The translations under genes were made by a program, and so were the position numbers. 64,000 nucleotides of DNA from JABWBP01 sp964522165 (lineage in GTDB: Bacteria > Calditrichota > Calditrichia > RBG-13-44-9 > J075): the NCBI GenBank assembly GCA_964522165.1, contig CAZFVV010000013.1, forward strand, positions 1 through 64,000, in the 5' to 3' direction. Positions 42,958 through 51,689 of the stretch are shown one piece after another; the first letter of the stretch is position 1, and each line of letters opens with the position of its first letter. A model generated the notes under the pieces. That model was not told the DNA's origin, ran no database searches, and saw only the letters and a program-made list of their open reading frames with translations.

Positions 42958-43326
42958 ATGCACCGTGTGATTCATTTCGAGATCAGCGCCAATGACCCCG
43001 AAAAGGTCGTTGCTTTCTATAAAAAGGTATTTGGCTGGAAGATTGAAAAATGGGCGGGTCCCATGGAATATTGGATGGTGACCACCGGCGATTCCGGGCC
43101 GGGGATCAACGGCGGTTTTTTTAAACCTGTTGAACCGTTTAACGGCACGGTGAATACCATTGAAGTGACCAACCTGGATGAAATGCTGGAAAAGGTCAAA
43201 AATAACGGCGGCCAGGTAGCCATGGAAAAGATGGCCATCCCCGGGGTGGGATACCAGGCCTACTGCAAAGACGTGGAAGGCGTGCTGTTTGGGGTGCACC
43301 AGACAGACCCGAATGCGGGAATGTGA
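42958..43326 (+). CDS. VOC-family (glyoxalase/bleomycin-resistance fold) protein
   Basis: The protein has 122 residues from ATG at 42958 (GGAGG upstream); the longer frame from 42916 reads repeat spacer. It consists of one VOC module pair: 'VIHFEISANDPEKVVAFYKKVFGWKIEKW' and 'GYQAYCKDVEGVLFGVHQTDPNA'. It is the CFP30-type group ('GGFFKPVEPFNGTVNTIEVTNLDEMLEKVKNNGGQV'). Metal ligands are not all obvious, so the activity is unknown. Function could be a lyase, dioxygenase or antibiotic-binding protein; the family is too broad to say. Confidence 0.8.
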   Translation: MHRVIHFEISANDPEKVVAFYKKVFGWKIEKWAGPMEYWMVTTGDSGPGINGGFFKPVEPFNGTVNTIEVTNLDEMLEKVKNNGGQVAMEKMAIPGVGYQAYCKDVEGVLFGVHQTDPNAGM

Positions 43327-43379
43327 TAGCCGGTGAGTTACGGTTGCAAGAGATTTTTCAAACTCTCTAAGGAGATTTG

Positions 43380-43943
43380 ATGCTGAAACGCTGCGATTGG
43401 GTTCCACAGGCCGATCCGCTTTATCAAAAATACCATGATGAGGAATGGGGCGTGCCGGTGCATGAGGACCACCTGCTGTTCGAATTCCTGATTTTGGAAG
43501 GCGCCCAGGCCGGGCTAAGCTGGTCCACGATTTTGAAAAAGCGAGAGAATTACCGGCAAGCGTTCGACCACTTCGACGCCCGCAAAATTGCCCGATATGA
43601 TGACCGAAAAATCCAGGCGCTGCTGAGCGATCCCGGAATCGTGCGCAACCGCCTCAAAATTCAGGCGACGATTCAAAATGCCCGGGCGTTTTTAGCCGTG
43701 CAGAAAGAGTTTGGCAGCTTCGACGCATACATCTGGCAGTTCGTGGGCGGCAAACCGAAGGTGAACGCCTGGAAGAGCCTGAAAGAAATCCCTCCCAAAA
43801 CCCCGGAATCCGATGCGATGAGCAAAGATCTGCTCAAAAGAGGTTTCAAATTCGTCGGCTCCACCATTTGCTACGCCTTTATGCAGGCGGTGGGCCTGGT
43901 TAATGACCATACCGTGGATTGCTTCCGTTACCGGCAAATGTGA
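43380..43943 (+). CDS. tag: DNA-3-methyladenine glycosylase I
   Basis: Base-excision enzyme that removes 3-methyladenine. From ATG at 43380 (GGAG upstream) it has 187 residues, the usual Tag length. The zinc snap is formed by Cys4 ('LKRCDWV'), 'YHDEEWG' His, and the C-terminal 'NDHTVDCFRY' His and Cys. The substrate-pocket segment 'EGAQAGLSWSTILKKRENYRQAFDHFD' is fully conserved. Its placement near lexA groups it with DNA-repair functions, though it probably has its own transcript. Complete and ordinary. Confidence 0.96.
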   Translation: MLKRCDWVPQADPLYQKYHDEEWGVPVHEDHLLFEFLILEGAQAGLSWSTILKKRENYRQAFDHFDARKIARYDDRKIQALLSDPGIVRNRLKIQATIQNARAFLAVQKEFGSFDAYIWQFVGGKPKVNAWKSLKEIPPKTPESDAMSKDLLKRGFKFVGSTICYAFMQAVGLVNDHTVDCFRYRQM

Positions 43944-44076
43944 GGGGAAGGGTTTCGCGTTTTGAGTTCCGGGTTGGGAGTTGCGAGCGGCAGGGAGTGT
44001 GATTTAGCTGATCACGCATCACGTTTCACGTTATATGTTTCACGTCATACATTTCACGGCTCCAGGAGACCCAATC

Positions 44077-44346
44077 ATGCCGCCACTTTCCAAATCATCA
44101 GCGATGAAAGAGCTGCGAAAAATCCCCGGGGTGGGAAAGTCCATTGCGGAAGACCTTTGGAACCTGGATATTCATTCCGTCGCGGATTTGAAAGACCGGA
44201 ACCCGGAAACGCTGTATCATCAACTTTGTGCTCTCCAGGGCATACAAATAGATCGCTGTATGCTCTACGTCTTTCGCTGCGCGGTTTATTATGCCTCAAA
44301 TACGCATCATGAACCGCACTTGTTGAAGTGGTGGAATTGGAAGTGA
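44077..44346 (+). CDS. Helix-hairpin-helix protein (Cdd1/pathogenicity-locus family)
   Basis: The protein has 89 residues from ATG at 44077, with AGGAG about eight bases upstream. It contains a helix-hairpin-helix 'MKELRKIPGVGKSIAEDLWNLDIHSVADLKDRNPETLYHQLCALQG' and the family ending 'RCMLYVFRCAVYYA', typical of the Cdd1 group. The HhH motif (Gly-Val-Gly) suggests binding of DNA backbone, but no activity is established for the family. The upstream spacer is made of TTTCACG heptads, which also create an in-frame extension to 44035 that is not used. Independent of the neighbours. Confidence 0.88.
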   Translation: MPPLSKSSAMKELRKIPGVGKSIAEDLWNLDIHSVADLKDRNPETLYHQLCALQGIQIDRCMLYVFRCAVYYASNTHHEPHLLKWWNWK

Positions 44347-44504
44347 ACATGCCGCTTTCAGGAGCGGTAGCCGTGAAGCGGAGAACTCTGCCGCCAGGTA
44401 GCGCCATGCAATGCGTACGTAAAACATGAGTTTGAAGAATGAGAACACTCGTCAGATGCTGAACCTGACTGATGTTCCGGAATAAACCAAAAGGAGAACA
44501 AGCA

Positions 44505-44570
44505 ATGATGTTAATAGAGAAATCGATGCCAGGAATCTCCGGGCGAGAACCGGAAAGGAGTACGGCATGA
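44505..44570 (+). CDS. Possible 21-residue leader peptide coupled to the BNR gene
   Basis: An ATG with AAGGAG eight bases upstream opens a 21-codon frame ending in TGA at 44568-44570, which overlaps the next start as ATGA. A translationally coupled leader is plausible, or it is the remnant end of a lost gene. The composition (Arg/Glu/Ser rich) gives no homology. The 220-bp spacer before it otherwise holds nothing recognised. Confidence 0.35.
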   Translation: MMLIEKSMPGISGREPERSTA

Positions 44571-45682
44571 GCGGAGTACGAGTTTTAGTCGGCACGCGCA
44601 AAGGAGCTTTTATCCTGACATCGGACGGCAGGCGCGACCGCTGGGATGTCAGCGGCCCCCACTTCGGAGGCTGGGAAATGTATCACCTGAAAGGCTCCCC
44701 GGTCGATCCGAACCGGCTGTACGCCTCGCAATCCAGCGGCTGGTTCGGGCAGGTGATCCAGCGCTCCAATGACGGCGGCAAAACCTGGGAGCCGGCAGGC
44801 AACAAGTTCGAGTACGACGGCGTTCCCGGAACGCACCAGTGGTACGACGGCACGCCCCACCCCTGGGAATTCAAGCGCGTCTGGCACCTGGAGCCATCGC
44901 TCAGCGATCCGGGTACGGTTTACGCCGGGGTTGAAGACGCCGCATTGTTTCGCACCACCGACGGCGGGCAGACCTGGGAAGAGCTCTCCGGCCTGCGCGG
45001 CCACGGCTCCGGGCCTAAATGGCAGCCGGGCGCCGGCGGGATGTGCCTGCACACCATCCTTCTGGACGCCAGCGACCCTGCCCGAATCTTCATCGCTATC
45101 TCTGCTGCGGGCGCTTTCCGCACTGACGACGCCGGCAAAACCTGGCAGCCGATCAACCGGGGGCTGAAATCCGAATATATCCCCGACCCCAACGCAGAGG
45201 TCGGCCACTGCGTTCACCGCATCGCCATGCACCGCTCGCGCCCGAACGTGTTGTTCATGCAGAAGCACTGGGACGTGATGCGCAGCGATGACGCCGGGGC
45301 ATCCTGGTACGAGGTGAGCGGGAATTTGCCGAGCGACTTCGGGTTCGTAATCGACGTTCACGCCCATGAACCGGAGACCATCTACGTTATCCCGATCAAG
45401 AGCGACTCCGAACACTACCCGCCCGAGGGAAAGCTGCGCGTTTACCGCAGCCGCGCGGGTGGAAACGAGTGGGAACCGCTCAGCAAAGGTCTGCCGCAAC
45501 GCGACTGCTACGTCAACATTTTGCGCGACGCGATGGCCGTGGACACGCTCGATCCCTGCGGGGTGTACTTCGGTACCACCGGCGGGCAGGTGTACGCCTC
45601 CGCCGATGCCGGAGACAGTTGGGCTCCCATTGTCCGGGATCTTCCTGCGGTGCTCTCCGTGGAGGTGCAGACGCTGCCATGA
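44567..45682 (+). CDS. BNR/sialidase-like propeller protein, partner of MoaD-like gene
   Basis: The protein has 371 residues, no signal peptide, and five or more Asp-box repeats: 'QRSNDGGKTWEP', 'FRTTDGGQTWEEL', 'FRTDDAGKTWQPI', 'MRSDDAGASWYEV', 'YASADAGDSWAPI'. The start 'GVRVLVGTRKGAFILTSDGRRDRWDVSGPHFGGWEMYHL' is strongly conserved in a cytosolic group of uncharacterised 'glycosyl hydrolase' propellers. These are frequently followed by a small MoaD/ThiS-type gene, as here with a 4-nt overlap (ATGA). No sialidase active-site residues were identified. A role in sulfur-carrier-linked chemistry is conjecture. Confidence 0.85.
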   Translation: MSGVRVLVGTRKGAFILTSDGRRDRWDVSGPHFGGWEMYHLKGSPVDPNRLYASQSSGWFGQVIQRSNDGGKTWEPAGNKFEYDGVPGTHQWYDGTPHPWEFKRVWHLEPSLSDPGTVYAGVEDAALFRTTDGGQTWEELSGLRGHGSGPKWQPGAGGMCLHTILLDASDPARIFIAISAAGAFRTDDAGKTWQPINRGLKSEYIPDPNAEVGHCVHRIAMHRSRPNVLFMQKHWDVMRSDDAGASWYEVSGNLPSDFGFVIDVHAHEPETIYVIPIKSDSEHYPPEGKLRVYRSRAGGNEWEPLSKGLPQRDCYVNILRDAMAVDTLDPCGVYFGTTGGQVYASADAGDSWAPIVRDLPAVLSVEVQTLP

Positions 45683-45975
45683 TCCGGGTGATCCTTCCTC
45701 CGCATTTGCGAAACCTGGCGCAGGTGGATGGTGAGGTGGCGCTCGAGGTCGAAGGCGCGGTAACGCTGCGCTCGGTCCTCGATGCGCTCGAAACTCGCTA
45801 TCCGATGCTGCGCGGAACCATCCGCGACCACGCCACCCAACAACGCCGGCCCTTCTTGCGGTTCTTCGCCTGCAAGGAGGATCTCTCTCACGAGCCGCCG
45901 AACGCCCCGCTGCCCGAGGCAGTCGCGTCCGGAGCGGAGCCGTTTTTCATCGTGGGGGCGATTGCCGGGGGGTAG
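45679..45975 (+). CDS. MoaD/ThiS-family ubiquitin-like protein
   Basis: The protein has 98 residues. It starts 'MIRVILPPHLRNLAQVDGEVALEVEGAVTLRSVLDALETRYPML', a beta-grasp opening as in MoaD, and ends 'FFIVGAIAGG', with the C-terminal Gly-Gly that is adenylated and thiolated in MoaD/ThiS. The overlap with the propeller gene shows co-translation. MoaE, MoeB or ThiF homologues are absent nearby. The combination propeller + GG-ending protein is recurrent in bacteria yet without known function, so a dedicated sulfur carrier or a protein modifier both remain possible. Confidence 0.85.
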   Translation: MIRVILPPHLRNLAQVDGEVALEVEGAVTLRSVLDALETRYPMLRGTIRDHATQQRRPFLRFFACKEDLSHEPPNAPLPEAVASGAEPFFIVGAIAGG

Positions 45976-46118
45976 GTAGCGCCGAACAGTTAACCCCGGC
46001 ATGAGATTGCCCCCCTGGCGACGGGCGCACCATAGATTGCATCTTACCTGAGACAGGGCTTCCGGCCGCTGCGTTCCACAACAGGGCAGACTATGGAACG
46101 AGTAGGAATATAACATCT

Positions 46119-46144
46119 CATTCCAGTGCTGAAGCACGGGAATG
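46119..46144. repeat. Hairpin in a 270-bp spacer
   Basis: CATTCCAGTGCT-GA-AGCACGGGAATG has 12-bp arms with one mismatch. It is followed by the short palindrome GCCTTGTAAGGC (46144-46155), and CGTTCCA/TGGAACG (46072/46094) precedes it. No T-tract is present. The spacer 45976-46245 has no gene. Confidence 0.55.
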
Positions 46145-46245
46145 CCTTGTAAGGCTCTGCCTCATGTTGGAGATTTGTGCAATTTGTGCTGCGCCCGCTA
46201 TTCCCGGCAATAATTTCAAAAAATTCACAAATAAAGGAGATAAAA

Positions 46246-46653
46246 ATGGCCACAAAGATTTTCATAAATCTGCCGGTTAAAAATCTCGAAAAATCAATAG
46301 ATTTCTTTACCAGGCTCGGCTTTCCGTTTAACCCGCAATTTACCGATGATAAGGCTGCCTGCCTGGTCATCGGGGAGAATATCTATGCCATGCTGTTGAC
46401 GGAGCCGTTCTTCAAAACGTTCACCCCAAAAGAGATTTCCGACGCGAAGAGAAGCACCGAAGTTCTGATTGCAATCGATGCGGAAAGCAGGGCCGAGGTT
46501 GATGAAATGGTAAAAAAGGCAGTGGAAGCAGGCGGTTCCCTCTACAGAAAACCCCAGGATCACGGCTGGATGTACGGCCACAGTTTTGAAGATTTGGACG
46601 GCCACCAATGGGAGGTGCTGTATATGGATGAGAGTGCCATGCCTCAGGTGTAA
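46246..46653 (+). CDS. VOC-family protein
   Basis: The protein has 135 residues from ATG at 46246 (AAGGAGAT upstream), of the common 'MATKIFINLPVKNLEKSIDFFTRLGFPFNPQFTDDKAACLVIGENIYAMLL' type found in many soil bacteria, ending 'DHGWMYGHSFEDLDGHQWEVLYMDESAM'. His and Glu near the end ('GHQWEVLYM') would be metal ligands in this fold. These proteins are usually annotated as glyoxalase or extradiol-dioxygenase-like without proven substrate. It starts a run of four small same-strand genes up to 48525, likely co-transcribed and reminiscent of stress/detoxification cassettes. Confidence 0.85.
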   Translation: MATKIFINLPVKNLEKSIDFFTRLGFPFNPQFTDDKAACLVIGENIYAMLLTEPFFKTFTPKEISDAKRSTEVLIAIDAESRAEVDEMVKKAVEAGGSLYRKPQDHGWMYGHSFEDLDGHQWEVLYMDESAMPQV

Positions 46654-46709
46654 ATTGATCGAGTTTTCAATGAATCACCTCCAAATTTATTTTTGAAAGG
46701 AAAACCGCC

Positions 46710-47615
46710 ATGCAAAAAATCACTCCATTCTTATGGTTCGATAATCAGGCCGAAGAGGCAATGAATTTTTATACCGCCATTTTCAAGAACTCCAAAACCG
46801 GAAATATCTCTCGCTATGACGACGCCGGGGCAGCAGCTTCGGGAAGGCCGAAAGGGTCGGTAATGACGGCGTCATTCCAGCTCTGCGGACAGGATTTTGT
46901 CGTTCTCAATGGCGGGCCGCACTTCAAATTCAATCCCTCCATATCCTTTTTTGTAATCCTTGAGACCGAAGCAGAGGTTGATAATCTCTGGCAGGAGCTT
47001 ACGGAAGGGGGAATGGCGCTAATGGAGCTTCAGAAATACGACTGGAGCGACAAATACGGTTGGGTTCAGGATAAATTCGGGCTTTCCTGGCAGATAAGTC
47101 TCGGGCGAAAAGAAGACGTCGGGCAATTCATTTCACCGTCGTTACTATTCGTCGGGAAGCAGCACGGCAGAGCAGAGGAGGCAGTTCGTTTCTATACTTC
47201 CGTATTCAAGGATTCTGATATTGCCGGAATACTCCGCTACAAATCCGGCGAAGAGCAACCGGAGGGTACCGTGAAGCATGCCCAGTTTACCCTGAACGGC
47301 CAGGTATTTATGGCGATGGACAGCGCGCTCGACCATCCTTTTACCTTCAATGAAGCGGTGTCATTGATGGTGAATTGTGAAACGCAGGAAGAAGTTGATT
47401 ATTATTGGGAGAAACTTTCCGAAGGGGGAGATGAAAAGGCGCAAATGTGCGGCTGGCTGAAAGACAAATTTGGTTTGTCATGGCAAATCGTGCCTACGAT
47501 TTTGAACAAGTTGTTACAAGACCGGGATGCCGGAAAATCACAAAGGGTTATGCAAGCAATGCTTCAAATGAAGAAAATTAGCATTGAAGACTTGAAGAAA
47601 GCATACCAGGGATAA
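46710..47615 (+). CDS. Tandem PhnB-type (3-demethylubiquinone methyltransferase-like) VOC protein
   Basis: The protein has 301 residues with two PhnB-like domains in tandem. Domain 1 (1-135) starts 'KITPFLWFDNQAEEAMNFYTAIFKNSKTGNISRY', and domain 2 (145-275) is 'SPSLLFVGKQHGRAEEAVRFYTSVFKDSDIAGILRY'. Each has the 'DKFGLSWQI' ending ('VQDKFGLSWQISL', 'LKDKFGLSWQIVP'). Despite the name no methyltransferase motif exists; the family is a VOC branch of unknown activity. Duplicated forms are frequent. 'LLQDRDAGKSQRVMQAMLQMKKISIEDLKKAYQG' is the usual C-terminal helix. Ribosome-binding site AAAGGA. Confidence 0.88.
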   Translation: MQKITPFLWFDNQAEEAMNFYTAIFKNSKTGNISRYDDAGAAASGRPKGSVMTASFQLCGQDFVVLNGGPHFKFNPSISFFVILETEAEVDNLWQELTEGGMALMELQKYDWSDKYGWVQDKFGLSWQISLGRKEDVGQFISPSLLFVGKQHGRAEEAVRFYTSVFKDSDIAGILRYKSGEEQPEGTVKHAQFTLNGQVFMAMDSALDHPFTFNEAVSLMVNCETQEEVDYYWEKLSEGGDEKAQMCGWLKDKFGLSWQIVPTILNKLLQDRDAGKSQRVMQAMLQMKKISIEDLKKAYQG

Positions 47616-47660
47616 TCGTCGAATTGGATCAAAATGTGGCATTAAAACAAGGAGAAATCC

Positions 47661-48110
47661 ATGGATAGACTCAAATTTTCCATTGTTATAGATGCGCCCA
47701 AAGAAAAAGTTTGGCGCACGATGCTCGACGAAGATACTTACCGGGTATGGACGGAAGTGTTTATGCCCGGCTCTCACTATATCGGCGATTGGAGTAAGGG
47801 GAGCAAAATTCTTTTTTTAGCTCCCGGGGAAAAGGGCGAGTTATCCGGCATGGTGAGCCGCATAAAAGAGAACCGGCCGTATGAGTATATCTCTATCGAA
47901 CACCTTGGGGTGGTGCAAGACGGAAAAGAAGACACTTCCATTGAAGCGGCGAAGCAATGGGCGGGAGCGCTTGAAAACTACACATTCAAGGAGAAAGACG
48001 GAACAACAGAAGTGCTGGTGGATTTGGATTCAGCGGACGAGTATAAAGAGATGTTCCAGGGCATTTGGCCGAAGGCGCTGCAAAAACTCAAGGAACTGGC
48101 CGAAAAATAG
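47661..48110 (+). CDS. SRPBCC (AHSA1-like) ligand-binding protein
   Basis: The protein has 149 residues: 'KFSIVIDAPKEKVWRTMLDEDTYRVWTEVFMPGSHYIGDWSKGSKILFL' is the START/Bet v 1-like opening of the AHSA1 group, and 'WPKALQKLKELAEK' the closing helix. Such proteins bind hydrophobic ligands or assist folding. It lies 45 bp after the PhnB-like gene with ribosome-binding site AAGGAG, in the same four-gene run as the VOC and DUF1801 genes, a frequent pairing. No ligand can be predicted. Confidence 0.85.
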   Translation: MDRLKFSIVIDAPKEKVWRTMLDEDTYRVWTEVFMPGSHYIGDWSKGSKILFLAPGEKGELSGMVSRIKENRPYEYISIEHLGVVQDGKEDTSIEAAKQWAGALENYTFKEKDGTTEVLVDLDSADEYKEMFQGIWPKALQKLKELAEK

Positions 48111-48141
48111 GGCAATTTGTATGAGATAAGGATGAGTAAAT

Positions 48142-48525
48142 ATGGAAAAAGCTGCTAAAACTATTCCTGCAAAGACCGTTGATGAATACCTGCGCGCGCT
48201 TCCCGAAGCGATGCGAACCACCCTGGAAACAGTCCGCCAGTCGATAAAAGCGGCTGCGCCACAGGCAGAAGAGGTTATCAGCTACCGGATTCCCACCTAT
48301 AAATACCGGGGGCCGCTGGTTCACTTTGCAGCATTTAAGGATCATTGTTCCCTGGTTGTAGTGAGCAAATCAATACTGGAGATTCTTGAACAAGAGCTCC
48401 AATCGTATAAAATTTCCGGAACGACGATCCATTTTTCGCCCGAGAAACCGCTTCCTGCAATCCTGGTAAAGAAAATTGTCGAAGCGAGAATCAAAGAGAA
48501 TGAAGAGAGAAATGCTGCAAATTAA
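48142..48525 (+). CDS. DUF1801 / YdhG-type (frataxin-like) protein
   Basis: The protein has 127 residues. 'TVDEYLRALPEAMRTTLETVRQSIKAAAPQAEEVISYRIPTYKYRGPLVHFAAFKDHCSLVV' is the DUF1801 signature; the fold resembles frataxin, and Bacillus members (YdhG/FraH-like) are reported to handle iron. The ending 'TIHFSPEKPLPAILVKKIVEARIKENEER' completes the domain. It is last in the small-gene run that starts at 46246, and convergent with the heparinase-like gene. No metal ligands were verified. Confidence 0.88.
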   Translation: MEKAAKTIPAKTVDEYLRALPEAMRTTLETVRQSIKAAAPQAEEVISYRIPTYKYRGPLVHFAAFKDHCSLVVVSKSILEILEQELQSYKISGTTIHFSPEKPLPAILVKKIVEARIKENEERNAAN

Positions 48526-48638
48526 ATGTGGCTCTCCGGCCTTTCCCCGGGCTACGGCGGCAGGTAGATTGGCAGGCTCACCAGCTTCATTGGCGCATCG
48601 CCCCGGCTCATTCAACGCCGGGCTTTAAACCGCTCCGG

Positions 48639-51083
48639 TCAGTTCTCCGCTTCCACCACGAACTCACCGCCGCCGGCGCTCTCGAAGAACAGCGTTCCAT
48701 CGCTTTCCACCGCGACCGTTGGGAGCTGTTTTCCGTTTTGAAGTGCCTGATATTTTCCCGGCTTCAGGCCGGTGAGCAGGTGTTGCACGGTTTTGCCGGC
48801 GGAGATGCGGTAGCGGATCGCCTCTGCCATTTCCGCGGTTCTGTTGAAAAATGCCACCTGCTCGCCGTTGATGAGCGCGCCGATAAAATCTCCGCTCTCT
48901 AATTTTTCAACCGTCGCCATGGTTTTCAGGGTGTTGGCGTCGCCTATCTGCATTACCGCGAGATATTGCGAGGCGCTGTCGCCGGAAAGGTCTTCCACCT
49001 CTAAGCGATGCGTGCCCGCCCAGAATCCGCCCCAGGGAGTGAACGGTCCCCGCTCGCTCAGGTCCTTCCCTTCCGCGTCCCTAAACCAGTGGTGGGCGTC
49101 CCCTTCGCTTCCGCCGCGCAGGCGCAGTTGATAGTTGCCCGGGGCCAGGAATTTGAGAAACAGTTTCCCGTGCGCGTTCGCGTAGGTGTTCGTCACCGCC
49201 AGAATTCCCCCGCCCGGGGCAGTCCAAAAGCCGGGGCCTTCCTGCTTCCAACCGCCCTTTACGATTTCCGGCTCGGAAGACGTGTGCAACAGCCAGCGGC
49301 GCTTAATCGCCGGGTTGTTCACTAACACGTCATCGAAAATGAGCAAATATTCCTGGTTGCTGTAGTCGGGAGCGTGGGGATCGTGCAGGTAGAGCAGCTT
49401 GCGCCGCATTCGCCGGGCGTAGTTTTCTTCTTTGTAAGAGCGGGTATAATCATAATCCACGAAATCGAAAATGCCCGGCTGAAAGCGCAGCGCCCGCATT
49501 TCCCCAACGTGATTCCGGCCTCCCGGCCGGTTATCCGGGTCGTTATAGGCGTCGGCGTAATCGTTGGTATTAGCGCCAAATTCGTACAGCGGAGAACCGT
49601 CAGGAGGGTACATCGCCAGCAGGTTGTGATAGATAGGCGTGTTGCTGCGCTCGGACTTGGGCAGGTCGTTGGAGCCTTTGGTAACCCCGGCGTCGAGCGC
49701 CAGCAACCCGTATTTGAAAATAACAAAACTGCTGTTATCCTTATGATAATGGCGGGCCAGGTGGTAGGTAGGGGTATAGAAATTGATCTTGGTAGCGTTT
49801 TGGGTGGTCAGGTCGCTGCGCAGAATGACGTCCCCCAGCCCGAAGCGATAAGCGGTTTTTAACCCCACCTGCGCCGGGGTTCTTTTCTCGACGTCCTTGA
49901 ATCCCCACAAAAATTTGTAGAATAGCCAGAACAGGCGGGGTTTATATTCATCCAGCGATTGTTGGGTAAATTTGTATTCGCTGTCTTCCATGATCCAGCG
50001 GTAAAAACCGGCAGAGGCAGGATCTTCCGATCTAATCAGCCCGGTAATGGCGGAAATTCGCAGCAGGGTTCCGCTGCTATCCCACTCTCGCAAATCCACG
50101 GCGTCGTTGCGCTGTTCGAAGAATCCCTGCCGTTCCCCGTCGATGCGCATGGGATAGACGTAAAAATAGAGATACCTGGGAATGTCGCGCAGCCAGTTTA
50201 TCTCCGTGAAAAAGTTTTGCCCCAGGGCGGAAGACATCGCCGCGGCGAACCAGATGATATTGACCGCCCCGCCGCCAAAGTAATTAGCGCCCTCGCTCCA
50301 TCCGGCGGTACCCTCGAAAAGATGTTCCCCCATTCGTAAAACCCGGTTCAGCCAGAGCCATTCGACCCCGTTCAACATTTCCTGCGCCACCGCCTCGTAA
50401 TCGCTTCCTAGCTCATCGCCCCATAAGGCCAGCCCGCCCACCCCCACGTCGTGGCACTTAGCGGAAATGGTGAGGCCTAACTTCACTTTGCCGCCGGGGT
50501 TGATGTCCTTTTCCCGGTTGCGAAAATTGGCGATCAAGGCGTCGGCGATAACGCGCTTCTGGGAGAGGGACAGGTGGCCGTAGCACCAGTCGTACACCAC
50601 CCCCAGGGCCAGGTTGAGATACCCTCCCTGGGAACTCGAGTTGAAAATGGCGGCGTGGGATTGCTCTACGAATTTTTTCTCCATGCGCCGGGCAATCTCC
50701 TCCGCGTGGGCGTACGCTTTTTCGGCGTATTCTTTTCCGCTGTAGGCGAATTGATAATTGGAGAATAACCCCGACGAAGCGGCGTAGCTCAAAAATGCAA
50801 AATTATTGGCGTCGAGCAAAAGATAATTGCGGCTTTTGTTTGCGGGTGATTCCGCAAAGGCGCTGTCAACCCGGCCGAGGTAGTGTTGAAAATTCGCCGC
50901 TTCGTAACGGTCGATATAATCTTTAACGACTGCCAGGCTTTGCCGGGTAAAATACAGGCGGGGGTGCTCCCGTTTGGCCAGCGGGCTGCCCGGGGGCGGG
51001 GTAAAATTTTGCCCCAGGGCGGTCAGCGCCGCGCCGGGCAGAAGAAGCCAGCATACGATGGATCGAAACGTGGGGTATCGCAT
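48639..51083 (-). CDS. Secreted heparinase II/III-like protein (polysaccharide lyase fold)
   Basis: The protein has 814 residues from ATG at 51083, with signal peptide 'MRYPTFRSIVCWLLLPGAALTALGQ'; an upstream ATG at 51140 would add 19 non-signal residues. An alpha/alpha toroid (about 30-400; 'LGVVYDWCYGHLSLSQKRVIADALI' is typical, as in alginate/heparinase-type enzymes) is followed by a beta-sandwich with 'HLARHYHKDNSSFVIFKYGLLALDAGV', the conserved heparinase II/III segment. The last 150 residues are a separate beta-domain. Export suggests degradation of uronate-containing polysaccharide outside the cytoplasm. Substrate cannot be assigned; no PUL-type SusCD genes are adjacent. Confidence 0.8.
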   Translation of the reverse strand: MRYPTFRSIVCWLLLPGAALTALGQNFTPPPGSPLAKREHPRLYFTRQSLAVVKDYIDRYEAANFQHYLGRVDSAFAESPANKSRNYLLLDANNFAFLSYAASSGLFSNYQFAYSGKEYAEKAYAHAEEIARRMEKKFVEQSHAAIFNSSSQGGYLNLALGVVYDWCYGHLSLSQKRVIADALIANFRNREKDINPGGKVKLGLTISAKCHDVGVGGLALWGDELGSDYEAVAQEMLNGVEWLWLNRVLRMGEHLFEGTAGWSEGANYFGGGAVNIIWFAAAMSSALGQNFFTEINWLRDIPRYLYFYVYPMRIDGERQGFFEQRNDAVDLREWDSSGTLLRISAITGLIRSEDPASAGFYRWIMEDSEYKFTQQSLDEYKPRLFWLFYKFLWGFKDVEKRTPAQVGLKTAYRFGLGDVILRSDLTTQNATKINFYTPTYHLARHYHKDNSSFVIFKYGLLALDAGVTKGSNDLPKSERSNTPIYHNLLAMYPPDGSPLYEFGANTNDYADAYNDPDNRPGGRNHVGEMRALRFQPGIFDFVDYDYTRSYKEENYARRMRRKLLYLHDPHAPDYSNQEYLLIFDDVLVNNPAIKRRWLLHTSSEPEIVKGGWKQEGPGFWTAPGGGILAVTNTYANAHGKLFLKFLAPGNYQLRLRGGSEGDAHHWFRDAEGKDLSERGPFTPWGGFWAGTHRLEVEDLSGDSASQYLAVMQIGDANTLKTMATVEKLESGDFIGALINGEQVAFFNRTAEMAEAIRYRISAGKTVQHLLTGLKPGKYQALQNGKQLPTVAVESDGTLFFESAGGGEFVVEAEN

Positions 51084-51270
51084 TATATTTCGCTCTCCGG
51101 TTCTATAATTGCAGTTATACTTCGCCGCCTCCTTCATCATCGGAAAGAACTTCAGTTGCGTTAATTAGATGTGGTAATGAATGAAAAATATGAGTATTTT
51201 TTGTCCCTTATGGTTCGTTCGGGTGCTTCTGAAAAACGCGGTAGTTTGCGAAAAAGGGTAAATCATCGCC

Positions 51271-51651
51271 ATGCCAATAATCTCCCGCCTGATTCGGCTT
51301 TTGCGCGCCAACCTTCATTCTATTACCCGGCAGGAGCCAGCGACAGAAAAGGGCGCCGGCAAGAAATACCGGGGCCAGGAGCATTACCGGGAGAGGCGCG
51401 CCTCTCCCGGGTACGGTTCCGCGGGAACCTCGCAAAGCTCGACACAGGACCCCCTGCTGGCGCAGTACTATGCCAACTTAGAAGTGCCCTACGGCTCGGA
51501 TTTGGAAACCGTGCGCCGCGCCTGGAAGAATTTGCTGCGGAAATATCACCCGGACAGGCACTCCGGCGACCCTGAAAAACAAGCCATCGCCAACAAGCTG
51601 GTGCAGGAGTTGAACCACGCATTCCAGGAACTGGAAAAACGGTTGTCTTGA
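51271..51651 (+). CDS. Small J-domain protein
   Basis: The protein has 126 residues with the J-domain at the C-terminus (about 66-126): 'QYYANLEVPYGSDLETVRRAWKNLLRKYHPDRHSGDPEKQAIANKLVQELNHAFQELEKRL', including the essential HPD. The N-terminal ~60 residues are basic and Ser/Gly rich, with an amphipathic stretch 'IISRLIRLLRANLHSI' that could attach to membrane. It lacks the G/F and zinc domains of DnaJ, so it is a specialised co-chaperone that recruits Hsp70. Its neighbours (YbjN, PspA) suggest a link with envelope stress, by inference only. Confidence 0.8.
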   Translation: MPIISRLIRLLRANLHSITRQEPATEKGAGKKYRGQEHYRERRASPGYGSAGTSQSSTQDPLLAQYYANLEVPYGSDLETVRRAWKNLLRKYHPDRHSGDPEKQAIANKLVQELNHAFQELEKRLS

Positions 51652-51689
51652 ATATCCCTATACCTTAATTAAACCCACAGGAGGCTTAA

